64,000 nucleotides of DNA from Ceratothoa steindachneri (lineage: Eukaryota > Arthropoda > Malacostraca > Isopoda > Cymothoidae). The notes under the pieces were generated by a model, which ran no database searches, was not told the DNA's origin, and worked only from the letters and a program-made list of their open reading frames with translations. This document shows, piece by piece, positions 1 to 12,084 of this stretch (position 1 is the stretch's first letter; each line of letters opens with the position of its first letter). Both the position numbers and the translations under genes were made by a program. The stretch lies in contig OZ018323.1 of NCBI GenBank assembly GCA_963969495.1, forward strand, positions 69,341,920 to 69,405,919. Direction: 5' to 3'.

Positions 1-589
1 GGATTTATGCTTCTGTAAGTTCTTTAGTTTTAGTCATATTACTTATAACTAAATCAAATACGCAATAGTTATAAAGTTAAGCTGAAACATAAGAAATACT
101 AAGTACAAACATATTAACAAAATATTACAACATATTAGCAAAGTACACATTATTATCATACATACCTTTGAATAATATGATAAATTCTATAGACCTTCAT
201 TGAATGTTAATTATATCAATCTATAATGAGTACCTTATACTTTTGGATAAGAGTACCTATACAGTACCGACCAAAATAAGAGAACGATTTTCATTTATTA
301 AAATATTTTCAAAAATATGATGAGTAGCTAAATGAAATTTTCATGGTATTTAAAGGCATGTATTTAATCTATTTCATGAAGATTTCATATGATATGATCC
401 TATATTCAAGAAATTATGCTAAATAAACTAACAAAATAAAACATTAACAAGTGCAAAATTAGATAACGATATTTTCGGGAATATTCTATAAGTTGCTTGA
501 AATCATCTGGCAACATTTTGCTTACTAGGTAAGAACTGTACAACCGCCATTGTTGTCTTACTGTGCAGAGATACCACAACACGTGAAAG
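1..589. other. AT-rich stretch, nothing recognised
   Basis: AT-rich sequence with no open frame, RNA-like fold or repeat that I can identify. It leads into the Tc1 relic that starts near 590. Confidence 0.5.
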
Positions 590-1189
590 TGACTCCTGAG
601 CTCCGTCAGAGAATTGCTCGCTTGAAGACTTCGGGGCGACAGTTGCCAGATTTAACCTTAAAAGTGGTATAAATTCTGCCAAGCATTGAAGAGGTAGCGT
701 CATGGTATAGTGGATATTTGGGTCTGAAGGAGTCAGTCCACTAGTGCGAATAATTGGAACGGTAAATACCAATGTGTACCTGAACTGTACTTGAACCTTG
801 TACAACTTGTTATACCTTTACCCTGAGCATCTGTGAACCACCCACCAGTATTTATGCAGGATAATGCGCCATTCCATACTGCAAAGCGAGTAAAATACTA
901 TTTTAAGCAAAAAGAAATCGAAGTAATGAAGTGGCCTGCCCAGAGCCCGGACCTGAACCCAATTGAAGACTTACAAGGAAAAGTTACAAGGAAAGAAAGT
1001 ACCCTAGGAGACTTCTGGAAGATCATTGGGGACAAAGTTCGAGACCAGCAGCCTTCAACTGTGACGGATTTATGGAGATAAATTGAGCGAAAATGGAACG
1101 AAATAACAGAAGTTTTCATGGAAACGGTGAGGTCCTGTGGTCGTCGTTGCGCCGAAGTAATAGAAAACAATTTCAGTACAATTTCTTGA
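590..1189 (+). pseudogene. Tc1-type (DD34E) transposase relic
   Basis: This is a decayed cut-and-paste transposase of the Tc1 family, an enzyme that binds its terminal repeats and inserts at TA. Near 590-650 a helix-turn-helix-like piece reads TPELRQRIARLKTSG. Near 690-775 a second frame reads GSVMV, stop, WIFGSEGVSPLVRIIGTVN, matching the Tc1 catalytic-core block. From about 850 a third frame gives QDNAPFHTAK and then WPAQSPDLNPIED. The second acidic residue (D of QDN) and the final E (of PIED) are 34 residues apart, as in DD34E enzymes. A stop at 1079-1081 interrupts the C-terminus, which continues as ERKWNEIT. Several frameshifts and stops show it is dead. I found no terminal inverted repeats, so element ends are undefined. 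Confidence 0.85.
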
Positions 1190-1407
1190 ATATACGATTG
1201 TGTCATATGAAATCTTTATATAATATATCAAATACTTGACTTCATGTACCATGGTAGTTTCATTTACCGACTTATCATATTTTTATTTATATCGCAAAAT
1301 AAGGAAGAGGAAATGGGCGAAAATGTCATTGAGGACTCGAACGCATTTTGGCCCGAGGGTTAAAGTCATCCATCCCGTTGGCAGGAAGTCCTTGCTCTCG
1401 ATAAGCC

Positions 1408-1735
1408 ATATTATTGCTAGTATTATTGTCATTATTAATATTAATAATACTATTAATATAGTCATTGTTATTGTCCTTATTATTAGTAGTAGTCTTTTTA
1501 TTATTATTACTAATATTATCATTATTAAACTCATCATTAGTATTAGTTTTTATTATTATTACTACTACTAATATTATTCTTATATTCATCATTATTATTA
1601 GTAGTATTGTTATTTTTATTAGTACTAATATTATCATTATTATCGTCATTATTATTATCAGTGGTGTTATTATTATCATTATTATTACTATCAATATTAT
1701 TAGCAGTTATATTATTATTATTACTAATTATTACC
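1408..1735. repeat. Degenerate (ATT)n-type trinucleotide array
   Basis: Long run of ATT/ATC/ACT triplets with scattered substitutions. Open frames occur on both strands but encode only I/L/V/N/S runs, so they are a by-product of the triplet period and not genes. Confidence 0.9.
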
Positions 1736-1739
1736 ATGA

Positions 1740-2925
1740 GAAAACGTTGGGGAAAATTGATGACGTTGGGGGACGTGAAATGTTTGGAATGTATAGCTAG
1801 AGTAGTGTAAGTGGGAGACTACTGTGTGCACCCAATACCAGAAGGGAGCGCAACTCATGGGTGATTCAGATCATAATTCATGAGATTATAATCATTGCTA
1901 AAAGGTAGACGATATTAAAAGTAAGAAATATTTATAATCTAATGAAGGTATATTTACTTATTAAACCACCATCATAGACCATTTGCAGGAGAGTTGCGTG
2001 ACCTTTTGGTCTTCGTACCTATGAGACATCCCTCACCACCTGACTGCACCTCTTTAGGAACTTCTTTTATCAAGCATTTTGTCGAAAAGTCTCGGTTTTA
2101 TTTCGCCCGAGTTTCATAAAGAGGAGACTACATGTTGCACCTCTGCCCATCCCAAAACGAGGCACTGTCACCTCTGAAGGACATTGAGAAAATGCAGGTC
2201 CTACCCCTTTTCTCTCTATGTCGGGATTTAGCCATTGAAACCGCTACGAAATTTCGAGGAATTTCAAGGAACCGAGAAATTTCCGCGAATTTTTATGAAA
2301 TTTGAAGAAACGACGAAAAACTTTCGAGAAACTTGAGAAATTTCAGGAAAACAAGAAATTACAGGAAATTTGGGGAAACTTCAAGAACCACTTCCTAGAA
2401 GCTTCGGCAAAAATTAACGTTAAAAAAAAATCCTAATTTCTTTGTACTCTCATTCGGTGAATGTTGGTGAATTTTGAACTCGCGACTTACAGAATCCCGG
2501 GATTTATCCTTGAAGAATCTAATTAGTGAATGACGTCATTGGGGGGGGGGGGGTCGCCCCTATTTTTTGGCTCTCCCCAAATAGGAGAAGCCCCTCTGGG
2601 GGTTATGATAAAGGTTGTCAGATGGGTATTGAAGGTTAGTGAGTTTCACGGGGCTCCAAGGTCTTTGTAACGGATCGAGCAGTTTGGAGGTTCTTTGTGC
2701 GAGTGTTCGTTGTTCGAGCGGGTTTTTTGTTCGTACTTATCAGTAGCTTTTTGGAAACAGACTCAAACCCCTATTATTGTGGGTTCATTAAATAGGGTTT
2801 ATTAAGTAGGGTCATTTACTCGTATTCCTTTATTTCCAATGTTTCGTCGGGTTTACTTAAATAGCCTGGTTTGTTGATATGGATAGGCACTGTGCCACTA
2901 TTAATGGATGGAATGAAGATATATG
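1740..2925. other. Unassigned, with low-complexity GAAATTTC tract and poly-G
   Basis: No coding sequence recognised. About 2,235-2,400 is a degenerate run of GAAATTTC/GAAACTTC-like words, and 2,541-2,553 is a poly-G tract. The remainder is unique as far as this window shows. Confidence 0.5.
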
Positions 2926-2934
2926 AGCATAGCC

Positions 2935-3725
2935 CTTCGTCTTCATCTCTGTAAACACCTTGCCCGACTTCATCTCTGTAAACCCCTTGTTTGTCTTCAT
3001 CTCTGTAAACTCCTGTCCGTTTTCATCTCTGTCAACCCCTCCTCCTTATTTATGTCTGTAAACTCTGTTGTGTCCGTCTTCATCTCTGAAAAATCCCTCG
3101 CCCGTATTCATCTCTATAAATTCCTCGTCCATCTTCATCTTTGTAAATTATTTGACTGTCTTTATCGCTAAGACTTTCAGGCCTCTTTATATCTGTAAAC
3201 CCTTCGTCCGTGTTCATTCTCTGAACCCCTCGCCCGTCTTCGGATCTATAAACCTCTTTTCCGTCTTCATCTCTGTAAACCCCTCATCCCTCTTTATATC
3301 TGTAAACTCCGTGAACATATTTATCTCTGTAAACTTCTCGTCCGTCTTCATCACTGTAACCTCCTCGTCTCTAAACCCCTCACCGTTTTCATTTCTCTAA
3401 TCCCCCTCGCCCGTCTTCAGCTATGTAAACCCCTCTTCCGTCTTCCTCTCTGCAAACCCCTCGTCCACCTTCATCTTCGTTAACTCCTTGTCCGTTTTCA
3501 TCTCCTGAAACCCGTTCTTTCTCTTCATCTTGTAAACTCCTCGTCCGTTTTCATCTCTCTAAACTCGTTTTCCGTTTCCATCTCTCTAAACTCGTTTTCC
3601 GTTTCCATCTCTGTAAGCCTCTCGTTCATCTTCGTCTCTGTATACCCCTCGTCCATCTCTATCTCTGTAAACCCCTCTTTCTTCTTCATTTCTGTAAACT
3701 CCTCGTCTGTTTTCATCCCTGTAAA
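2935..3725. repeat. 27-bp minisatellite
   Basis: About 29 diverged tandem copies of a 27-bp unit built around TTCATCTCTGTAAACCCCTC. Because the period is nine codons, several frames stay open on both strands (FISVNPSSL-type repeats on plus, DEEFTEMKT-type on minus). Copies differ by substitutions and one-base indels that change frame, so I do not treat them as protein genes. Confidence 0.9.
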
Positions 3726-4092
3726 CCTATCGTCAGTCTTGATTCCCATTTTGCTGCCGTCCTGCGCTCTCGAGAAACCATGGGCACTGTGAGAGTTCAC
3801 GTCTGGGCAAGGAAGTATAGAGGGTCAGGTCTACCCCACGTAAAAGGTCTCCGCTGTCCCGGCCACCCGTTAGATCTAATATAACTCGGCCCCAGCTTCG
3901 TTGCAAGTTTTGCCGGAATGATGTTGTAGAGAGCAATGGACTACAATAGGGCCTCCAATTCCGGATTTTTCGTCAGGGTTGACTCCCAATGCCTTGCCCG
4001 TTAGTGGGAATAAACACAAGGGAGCGGAGTTTCAAGAGCGTAGTTTTCCCCTCTTTCAGTTGAGATGAATTTCCAGGCTTCCCACCCCCTTA

Positions 4093-4205
4093 CCCTTTAC
4101 ATTAGAAATAAACCGTACAAAGAAAGACTTCGATCCCTAGACCTATCATTCTCGATCACAAGTAGGCGATTACGTAGGCCCTTTGGCTACAGATTCTTTG
4201 AGGCC
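4093..4205 (+). pseudogene. Short non-LTR reverse-transcriptase C-terminal fragment
   Basis: Codons read KPYKERLRSLDLSFSITSRRLRR, the segment just downstream of the RT catalytic domain in CR1/jockey-type LINEs. The same segment occurs in the fragment at 46,783-47,273 (SYEDRLRELDMFSLETRRLR). Only about 35 codons are recognisable and no catalytic motif is included. It is a dead fragment. Confidence 0.6.
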
Positions 4206-4249
4206 CCCAGTGTTATTTTCCAAAGGAAAAAGTTAAGTAAATCATAAAT

Positions 4250-5100
4250 TTATTTCTAACTTGAATTCAAATTTGAACTAGTCTATTTAGTGGTTTTAGT
4301 GCCATGGTTGATCTTTGTCCATGCTTCATCTTGGACTAAAAACACAAGTGTTTGATCTTAAAATTATAATAAAAAATGCCTATATAGAGAAGGCTTTGCA
4401 GGGAACCAACAACACAGTTTTTCATATGTATTAAAAAGTCTTAATGACATCAAACTCTGCTATATGATATGTAGGCTAAACTAGTGATTATTTCTCCCTT
4501 ATTATGATTACTACAACTGTATTGATAAAGTATATTAATTAGGCCCATTTTAATGACATAATTCAGATACTTTGATTCTGCATTCACAAAAGAAATCACT
4601 TTTCTCTTAATCTCTGAACGCAATCCAGCTGGTGGAAGCACTTGGGCGGCAACCCCTAAGTTCCATGCCTGAATCCGGCCCTGCGATGGCGTGGCCAATT
4701 GATTAAAGTATTTAGCATAATAAAAGGGTTCGATATAATGCAAATTATAAATGGAAGATGGAGCAAAGAATCGTAAAAAATGGATTTGTGCGGGATAAAC
4801 AATAGCTTGCACGCGGAAAGAGCTTAAAATTTCTTCAATTATAAAATAACGCAAACGTGGAATACTCCAGATAACCGAAGGGTTGAGGGGAAACAGCCCC
4901 TCCCCCTTCTCTCTCATACTTAATTAAGTGCTTATCATCAGTTCCCGACCTAACATTCAGAACGAACGGCACATAATTCGATTCTCTTTTAAGTGTAAAA
5001 TAACCAATCTGTGTTTCGTTTGCTGTAGTTTTCTACCCTCTACATAGTTCCCTCTCAAGCTGGCCTTGATTAGTTCATAGAGTCTTTGCTCTTCTTTATT
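4250..5100. other. Unassigned; contains a 155-codon minus-strand open frame (4450-4917)
   Basis: The open frame at 4450-4917 (minus) begins MREKGEGLF and includes SQGRIQAWNLGVAAQVLPP. I recognise no family, signal peptide or motif. Composition changes along it (a GC-rich patch at 4,610-4,690 within AT-rich DNA), which suggests a chance frame across an old repeat. I give it little weight as a gene. Confidence 0.25.
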
Positions 5101-5159
5101 TCGTAGTTGTTCTCCTTTCATTCTTCTCCTTTTTTCTTCATTCTACGTCTTCTTTTCTT

Positions 5160-5310
5160 CTTCTCTTCCTTCATTCCTCCTCTTCTTCTTCTTCTTCTTT
5201 TTTTTTCTTCTTCTTCTTCTTCTTCTTCTTCTTCTTCTTCTTTTTCTTCTTATTCTCTTCCTATTTCTTCTACTTCTTCTCTTCTTTCCTTCTTCTTCTT
5301 CTAATTCGGT
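5160..5310. repeat. (TTC)n microsatellite
   Basis: Runs of TTC with T-rich interruptions. The serine/phenylalanine open frame across it is an artefact of the triplet. Confidence 0.9.
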
Positions 5311-6707
5311 TTTCCTTCTCCTCCTCCTTCTTCTTCATCTTACGACGATGAACGCAGCTGCAACCCCCTTTACCGCATCTCCCACAGGCCATTCCCCCGT
5401 CTCTTCCGGCTTTCGCCTTGTCCACTTCTCGCTTTCTCTCTCTCTCTCTCAAACACACACATATACACACACAAGTGGCAGCGCAAACAAGATATACTGC
5501 TCCACCATTACATAACACCTCCGAGGGTGAGGTGATATGATGTAAATCATACGGCTAACACGGATACTTGAAGTAAATGTATACACCTTGTGGAAGCGTT
5601 TTAAGGACACAGCAAAATATAAAGATGAATTTGTTTTTTGTTTTTTACGTATGTGTTTGTATGAGAGAGAGAGAAAAAAAAACTGTGTAGCTTGGAGACA
5701 TATGCACATCAGAAACACAGCTACACGATGTGAAATCTATTATAAGGGCAGCTACTACATCAAATGTACATATACATGTATTGTATCTGTGTGTAGAAGA
5801 AAAAAGGGGAAGGAAATTTACTCAAATATTTCTTCTCCGCCCCAAATATATAGACAATAGGAAGCAAAAATTTACAACACAGTTAGAAATTCAAATTCAC
5901 ATACTTTTATCTAGTGCAGGCTAATGAAATTTACAACGCACGTGAAACTTCTATGTAATAAATACAAAAAAGCAAATGAATATAGGCCAAAAAGTTCTAT
6001 TTTCATTTCATGATTTGTTCCCAGACCGATAAATTTAAATGTTCCTTTGCAAATGTGAAGCGAGTTTAGAACGAGTTTTCTTAAGGAGTCGAGTCTTTGT
6101 GGAATACGAGAAAAGAGATAGTAAGGACGCAGCGTTCTAGTTAGTGTATCCTTGCTAACTTCGACTCCACTTGTTTCGAGATTTCACTAAAGCTAGAGGT
6201 AGTCTGTGGTTTACCGCATACTGTTCTAGCAAGTTTTCAAGATTTCCAGTTGTGTGTTATCGTACCAAGTGAATTTAGAGGCACTTTAGGCTGTGCAGAC
6301 GTCTTTCAGCACCCAAGGCCACTCTTATGAAGAGTTACAATGCGTTCAAAAAGATCTTGAGGGATTTCTTGTTTTTCCCATTGATGAAGATGTTGACGGG
6401 GCTGAAACCCTATAAGGATTATTGGCACATCTTGCAAGGAATGACTCAGTAGCCTTAAACGATGACGAAAGAAATCTCGCATTTAGTTTAGAATATTTGA
6501 GATATTCGGGAACAAATGAGGATTTGTTTTTAATCAGACATTTTGCGCATCTGACCAATTTATATGAGTATGTTGTAAACTTTTACGTTGTTAAATTCCG
6601 TAATTGTCTCAATAAACTATTTTGCATTTATTATATAAAGTTCCTCATGCCTTGCAAATTTCATTAATCTTCATTAACTGCGAATCTAAAGTAGAATTTC
6701 TGTGTGT

Positions 6708-6711
<4 letters not shown>
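5311..6711. other. Unassigned, with short (TC)n and (CA)n tracts near 5,430-5,470
   Basis: Apart from the dinucleotide tracts and a short GA run near 5,665, I see no gene, RNA or mobile-element similarity here. Confidence 0.5.

Positions 6712-6791
<80 letters not shown>
6712..6791. repeat. (TA)n array, 80 bp
   Basis: Uninterrupted TA dinucleotide. It is followed within about 50 bp by the dispersed repeat at 6,830. Confidence 0.95.
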
Positions 6792-6795
<4 letters not shown>

Positions 6796-6829
6796 ACTAT
6801 AACGCTATTGTTCATTTATCAAAACCAGG

Positions 6830-7010
6830 TCTGCTGACCAAAAGTCGCGTGCTCTCACTTATTATGATTTATGACCTTATGACCTTCCAAACTTTCAATA
6901 ATTCCCGGACTAACCTAGGGAGGACCTTGGCAATTATATCATTCGAAAGATAATGTAAAACAACAAAAGTGATTTCAATTTCGTTAGAATCAGCCAAATA
7001 GTTACAATAT
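6830..7010. repeat. Dispersed repeat R2, copy 1
   Basis: Matches 55,390-55,690 in the same orientation. Shared landmarks are AATAATTCCCGGACTAACCT near 6,899, followed by GGGAGGACCTT, then TTCGTTAGAATC and CCRAATAGTTAC. No coding content is recognised. The family is unidentified. Confidence 0.7.
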
Positions 7011-7165
7011 TATCTCCTAAACAAAGCGTTAGCTTATACAAAAGGCTTCTTGAAATTTCTCCTCTTAGAGAAATGAATGGTTGCTTAGTGGTAAGTGTAA
7101 CGCTCCCGAAGAGGATTCAGGTATTATAGAATGAAAAAAAATCTTATTATTACCCTTACCTAACC

Positions 7166-7166
<1 letters not shown>

Positions 7167-7239
<73 letters not shown>
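7167..7239. repeat. (TA)n array, 73 bp
   Basis: Uninterrupted TA dinucleotide. The 7,240-7,440 flank, read on the minus strand, runs into this array like a retroelement 3' end into its tail, but I cannot identify that flank. Confidence 0.95.
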
Positions 7240-7243
<4 letters not shown>

Positions 7244-7540
7244 AAATCTTTCATGAGCGCGAAAGAATGATGAAAATGAATCCAACGAACCGCAAGAAAC
7301 AGAAGTAGCGGCTTCGCCACTCTTCCTTACAGGAGGAACTTGGGCTTCTGCCAATAGGTTTAGAAGTAGGCTCATACACAGAGTAGAAAAAGCTTGTTTT
7401 ACCACTGCATAGGGTGTGGTGGGAGGATGTCGAAACATTAGTGCCTCATCTCCAAACTTCTGTTGTGGTTGGTATGGTTGGAAGAATCCCGCTCAAACAT
7501 CTGAGTTAAATTCTAACCAGCTGCACAGTTCCTTATAAAG

Positions 7541-7543
<3 letters not shown>

Positions 7544-7597
<54 letters not shown>
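7544..7597. repeat. (AG)n microsatellite
   Basis: Perfect AG dinucleotide run of about 54 bp. Confidence 0.95.
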
Positions 7598-7600
<3 letters not shown>

Positions 7601-7740
7601 AGAAGGGAAAAGAAAGATGGGGGAGAAGAGCGCGCACGTGCTATCGCTGAATATATTTTTGTAGTTGTATAGGTATGTATATTGTCTACGTAAATTAAAT
7701 TAATTTACGAATTCACATATTACTATTAGTTATTTGTTTT

Positions 7741-7749
<9 letters not shown>

Positions 7750-7833
<84 letters not shown>
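7750..7833. repeat. (TA)n array, 84 bp, left flank of Tc1-A
   Basis: Perfect TA array that ends directly at the left inverted repeat of Tc1-A. Confidence 0.95.
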
Positions 7834-7836
<3 letters not shown>

Positions 7837-9315
7837 TGGGTGCAATATATATCCGATACATGGTCAAAAGTTTATTTACCATAGTTACACAACAGCAAAG
7901 TAATCGAAAATTGAACATCTTATGTATTTTGTACGTTGAATACAAATTCGGTATTAGAATACACAAATAGTAAAGCATTGATATTATATTGACAAAATTG
8001 TTAGATTATCGCCTCAAAAAGTATCTAACACACCAACAAAATTAGTTTTAAAGCGATAATAAATAGTTCTCGAACATTCCAGAGTGGTTTACGTGACAGG
8101 AATGGTGTAGAACTTTCTAAAAAAATAATCTCCTAGTCCACGTGAAACAGTGGACCTCACTCAGTGTCTGAGAGCTGCATGAGAAGGATATCATCGTTCA
8201 ACACTCTAATTCTAATATGGCGAAGACTAGAAGTGGTTTGGGTTATAGAAAAATTTCATCTATGCTAAAAATACCAATCTCAACCATTGGTGACACAATT
8301 CGCCGGTTCACGTCATATTAGTCCACTGCAAGTCTATTACGTTCATGGCGTCCATCTTAAATTTTAAACTGTGCGGCTAAACATATAGTCTGTAAAGTAA
8401 AGAAGAATCCTCGAATGACTCGATCTGAACTTCAGAAAGATTTGGAAGCAGCTGGGACAAATGTATGCAAAAATACAATTAGAGCAGTTCTTAGGAACGA
8501 GGGATTCCATTCTCGCACACCAAGAAAGACACCTTTGTTGAAACCAATTCATGTCAAAGATCGTCTCACCTTTTGCCAAGGAACATTTTAAGAAGCTTGC
8601 AAGTTTTGGGGACGCTGTACTATGGCCTGACGAAAGGAAGATTGAGTTATTTGGGCGGAATAGTGTTAGTCACGTTTGGAGGAGGCAACATAATGGTATG
8701 GGGATGCTGCTCCTCTACAGGTCTTGGAAGACTCCATATTATTGAAGGGAAAATTGATGCTCAGATGTATCGCAGGATTCTGGGTGATAATCTCTTACAG
8801 TCTGCAGACGACTTGAAGTTGCCAACAGAATGGACATTCCAGCAGGACAACGATCCAAAACATACAGCTAAGGGCACTGCAGCGTTGTTATGGGATGGCC
8901 AAGTCAGTCACCAAACCTAAATCCTATCGATAACCTGTGGCGAGAATTAAAACTAAAGATTCAGAAAAGGAACCCAAGAAATCTAACAGATTTAAAAAAG
9001 AATATGCTAATAAGAATGGGCCAAGATACCTACAAATATTTGTAAGAACGGTGTCCCAAACGGTGTGAAGCTGTACTAGCAACGAAAGGTCATATCACCA
9101 AATACTAACTGGATTTCATAGATGTATCGGATACTTTTTGAAACGTTCGTCTGATATTTTTGCCGTAATCATAGTAATATTTTACTATTTTTGCAATATG
9201 ATACCAATTTGTATTCAAAGTACAAAATACATAAGATGTTCAATTTTTGATTACTTTGCTGTTGTGTAACTATGGTAAATAAACTTTTGACCATGTATCG
9301 GATATTTATTGCACC

Positions 9316-9320
<5 letters not shown>
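7834..9320 (+). mobile_element. Tc1-A, full-length Tc1-like transposon with long inverted repeats
   Basis: The element runs from CAGTGGGTGCAA to TTGCACCCACTA with TA on each side. Its inverted terminal repeats are about 130 bp (roughly 7,834-7,965 and 9,185-9,320) and share CCGATACATGGTCAAAAG and TTACACAACAGCAAAGTAATC. At about 1.49 kb it has the usual Tc1 length and one internal gene on the plus strand. A second, rearranged copy lies at 43,361-45,470. Both copies sit between (TA)n arrays. Confidence 0.9.
8170..9110 (+). pseudogene. Tc1-A transposase (DD34E), frameshifted
   Basis: Transposase for cut-and-paste movement of Tc1-A, acting on the element's terminal repeats. The N-terminal helix-turn-helix starts near 8,216 (GLGYRKISSMLKIPIST), followed near 8,395 by a second DNA-binding helix bundle (KKNPRMTRSELQKDLEAAG). 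The core begins at LWPDERKIELFG, where the usual WSDET has become WPDER but the first Asp is kept. It continues with FGGGNIMVWGCCSS and QQDNDPKHTA, and frameshifts into [20 protein letters not shown], where the final Glu is Asp (PID). The C-terminus ends LATKGHITKY. At least three frameshifts and a ~60-bp deletion after SVSHVW mark it as inactive. The sequence type resembles Tc1 transposases that are abundant in fishes, which is family knowledge and not something I could search. Confidence 0.9.

Positions 9321-9362
<42 letters not shown>
9319..9362. repeat. (TA)n array between two Tc1 elements
   Basis: A 44-bp TA array that is at once the right flank of Tc1-A and the left flank of Tc1-C. Confidence 0.95.
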
Positions 9363-9365
<3 letters not shown>

Positions 9366-10885
9366 TGAGGTGAAAAAATATTTGTGCGATCAGAAAAAAA
9401 ATGAAACTATAATTTTTGTGTTTAATGCACATATTATTAATTACCATTTATTTATTACATTTTATAGATAAATGCTTCAAATGTTAAGGGTGTTATACAA
9501 AGAAAAACAAATATAAGGTTGAAAATAAGTATTTGGACACCATAGAGAGAATAGCCTAATTTTTCTTTGAACCGCCCTTGTTTGCTATAACTACTGTCAC
9601 GTATTTCTTATAACGCATGACTAATTCCTGGCAATAGTGTGTTGGCAGATCTACCAACTACTCCTTACACAGAGCTTTCAAGTGGGTGAGGTTTGCAGGT
9701 TTCCTCTGGTAGACTTTTTTCTTCAATCTTTGCCACAAATTTTCGAACTGATTCCACTTAAGAGATTAGGTAAGCCACGGCTCGACATTAATATTATTCT
9801 GCAGGAACCACTCACGTGCTGCTACGCCATTTGCTTCTGGTCATTGTCTAGCAGGAACCTGAAATCATCCTTCATCTTTAACTTCTCCACAGTTGACGCT
9901 TAGTTATTTGTAAATATTTACTGCTACTTTTTCATCAATTATATAAAGAATATCAGTCCCATTAAAAAAAAACAGCCAGCCCTACCCCATAATGTTTCTA
10001 CTGCCATGCTTGACTTTAGGGATGATGTTCTTTCGATTATTATTGATTTCATCACGGCACTAAACATGGCGAGCTGCATTCCAACCAAGAGCTCCATTAT
10101 GGTCTGATCAGACCAAATCACATTCATATAAATTCATCTGGCTTCACTATGTGCTCCGAGGTCACAATGTCGTTGTGCTAATAAGTGCGCTTTCTTAAGG
10201 CGTCTTGCGTTGGTAATCGAGATTTGAGAGGTTATCTATTGAGCTCATTGCTAAATGCCCCTTTCGTAACAGATGCCCCACCTTTGACAGATCGTCTTGC
10301 AGTTTTGCTCTAGTTATTTTAGGGTTCTTTCGATAACCATCTCAGCATCTGTCGACGAGATTGTGGAAATATTTTCCCTGATGCTCCAATACGAGGAAGG
10401 TTTACAGTGGTCCTGGACGTCTCCCATTTTTTAGCAATCTAATTTACAGTGCTGAGAGAAACCCGCATGGCAGTATTACTACTTCTATGCAGTGGTCAAT
10501 TATATTGCTTTTCCTATCAGTTGAGAGCTCTTTACTTTTGACCACGATGGCACCATGTTGAAATATGACGGTCAGATACTAGAGGAGGTTATACAAAAAA
10601 TAGCATACCTAAGTAAACTATTGTTAGAACACATCGGATCAGTTTGCTTATTTCCATTCTGTAAATAAACAAATTTTAAAATATTTTCCAGAGATGTCTT
10701 TATGCTTATTTCCAGCTTATTTTTCTATCCTAAAAATAAAATATAATATCTTGTTAGTATCACAATTTTTTATTTTCTTTGATTAACACATCAAAATACG
10801 TTAGTAGTAGGATTATCCTTCATTTTTAAAGGCTGGATTATATATTAAATAACTTAATAACTTATATAGATGTGTCTAAATATTG

Positions 10886-10888
<3 letters not shown>
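9363..10888 (-). mobile_element. Tc1-C, degraded Tc1-like transposon with transposase relic
   Basis: Reading the minus strand from about 10,470 downward, pieces of a Tc1 transposase appear in order. They are VSLSTVN-IAKKWETSRTTVNLPRIGA (helix-turn-helix), KNPKITRAKLQDDL, VIWSDQTIMEL (first Asp), NIIPKVKHGS, FLLDNDQKQMA (second Asp), then EWFLQNNINVE, NQFENLWQRLKKKVYQRKPANLTHL (final Glu) and VIANKGGSKKN. Many frameshifts and stops are present. The left end begins CACTGAGGTGAAAAAATATTTG at 9,363. The right end is less clear, but TGTCTAAATATTGA near 10,874-10,887 is its probable partner. If so, the element also sits between two (TA)n arrays. Confidence 0.8.

Positions 10889-10951
<63 letters not shown>
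10889..10951. repeat. (TA)n array, 63 bp
   Basis: Perfect TA array that abuts the probable right end of Tc1-C. Confidence 0.95.
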
Positions 10952-10954
<3 letters not shown>

Positions 10955-11631
10955 TCCTTGATGTTCTCTCTCTCCGACACTCCCAATACTCATCGCAGGG
11001 CATTTACGAGTATTATATTAAATAGAATTTTTTTAATGGCTTCTCAAGTTCATTGGCGTTCATGCTTTGTTTGAATTGAAATTAGCATAGAGATTGAGAA
11101 GGAAGCTGAGAACTGAGAGAAATAAAGTGGGTAGGTCGCTTGAATCGGAGTTCGGATTAGTTGGACTAAGTTTGATTGAATTTCACGGGTTCGTCTTTAT
11201 CACTCAAAGGGAACAGTTAAACGAAGTCGAGAAGCTGAATCTCTTTCAACCTCCTTGAGTGAAACAACAGATGGATGAATGGCTGAGTATCCTGTTCATA
11301 GAAGACTGTTCGTTTTATATTTTGCCAGGGAATTTAATTGTGGTGGGCGACTACGGCCGAGCTGTGTGGAAATACAAACTCAGGTTGCAGTAAAGTTAAT
11401 CTATATCGGACGTGGTTATTCAGTGGATGGACTTCCGACTCGTGTCACAATTACGATAGTTGTAATACATTGTAGATCCCGTCGTTCTGATCCCACGTTA
11501 AACAGTCAATCCCCATTGAGAGGTAGAGTGAAGTGACGAAAGTTATGCGATAGGTACGTTTAGAGTATCATGTAGGACCACTCTGTCCAGGCAAAGTGGA
11601 GCAACTCAATATTGTATCGATTCTACAGGTG
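10952..11631. other. Unassigned
   Basis: Unique-looking sequence with one short open frame at 11,279-11,536 (plus) that resembles nothing I know. I could not attach it to either neighbouring transposon. Confidence 0.45.
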
Positions 11632-11995
11632 AACAGAAACCTTCAAAAAGATGCTGGTCCGTACCATCTCAATAGCTCTACGCAGCTCTTTGATATTTAT
11701 AAGTCTTGGATCTTGGGTGCGAATAGAACTGGTCATCCCATCCCATAAACGCTTTATCGAGTTCATGTAAGGGACAACAGGGTTGTCAAACAATTCATCG
11801 GAACTCTCCACAATGCCCCTGGAACAAATTTGAACAAATTAAACCCGATGACACTGTAGATTATCTTGCTGGAATATTCCATCGTTGTTGTGGTGCACAA
11901 AGTATATGAATGTAGGCAAATGTTCACCAAGCAGTGGAACTATTCGGTCACCTCTCAATGATGTATTTAGGCGGACCGAACGCATGACACGTAAG
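11632..11995 (-). pseudogene. Tc1-like transposase C-terminal fragment
   Basis: On the minus strand the frame gives VPLLGEHLPTFIYFVHHN, then DGIFQQDNLQCH containing the second catalytic Asp, and after a frameshift NSIKRLWDGMTSSIRTQDP with SIKR in place of the usual PIEN. This is a different Tc1 lineage from Tc1-A. The N-terminal half is missing, and a mariner fragment in the same orientation lies immediately upstream. Confidence 0.75.
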
Positions 11996-12084
11996 CACAC
12001 TCCACACCGTATGGAACTACAGTTCGGTTACTTGTTAGTAACTGGAGTCCAAGGCATCATAGATTCTGCGTCAGTCAGCCTCGG

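Noticed and set aside
1236..1810. Open frames rich in Ile, Asn or Leu in the ATT array
   Set aside because: Triplet repeat without stops; no conserved protein feature.
4450..4917. Minus-strand 155-codon frame as a protein gene
   Set aside because: No recognisable motif, mixed composition and no splice or start context; kept only as a note.
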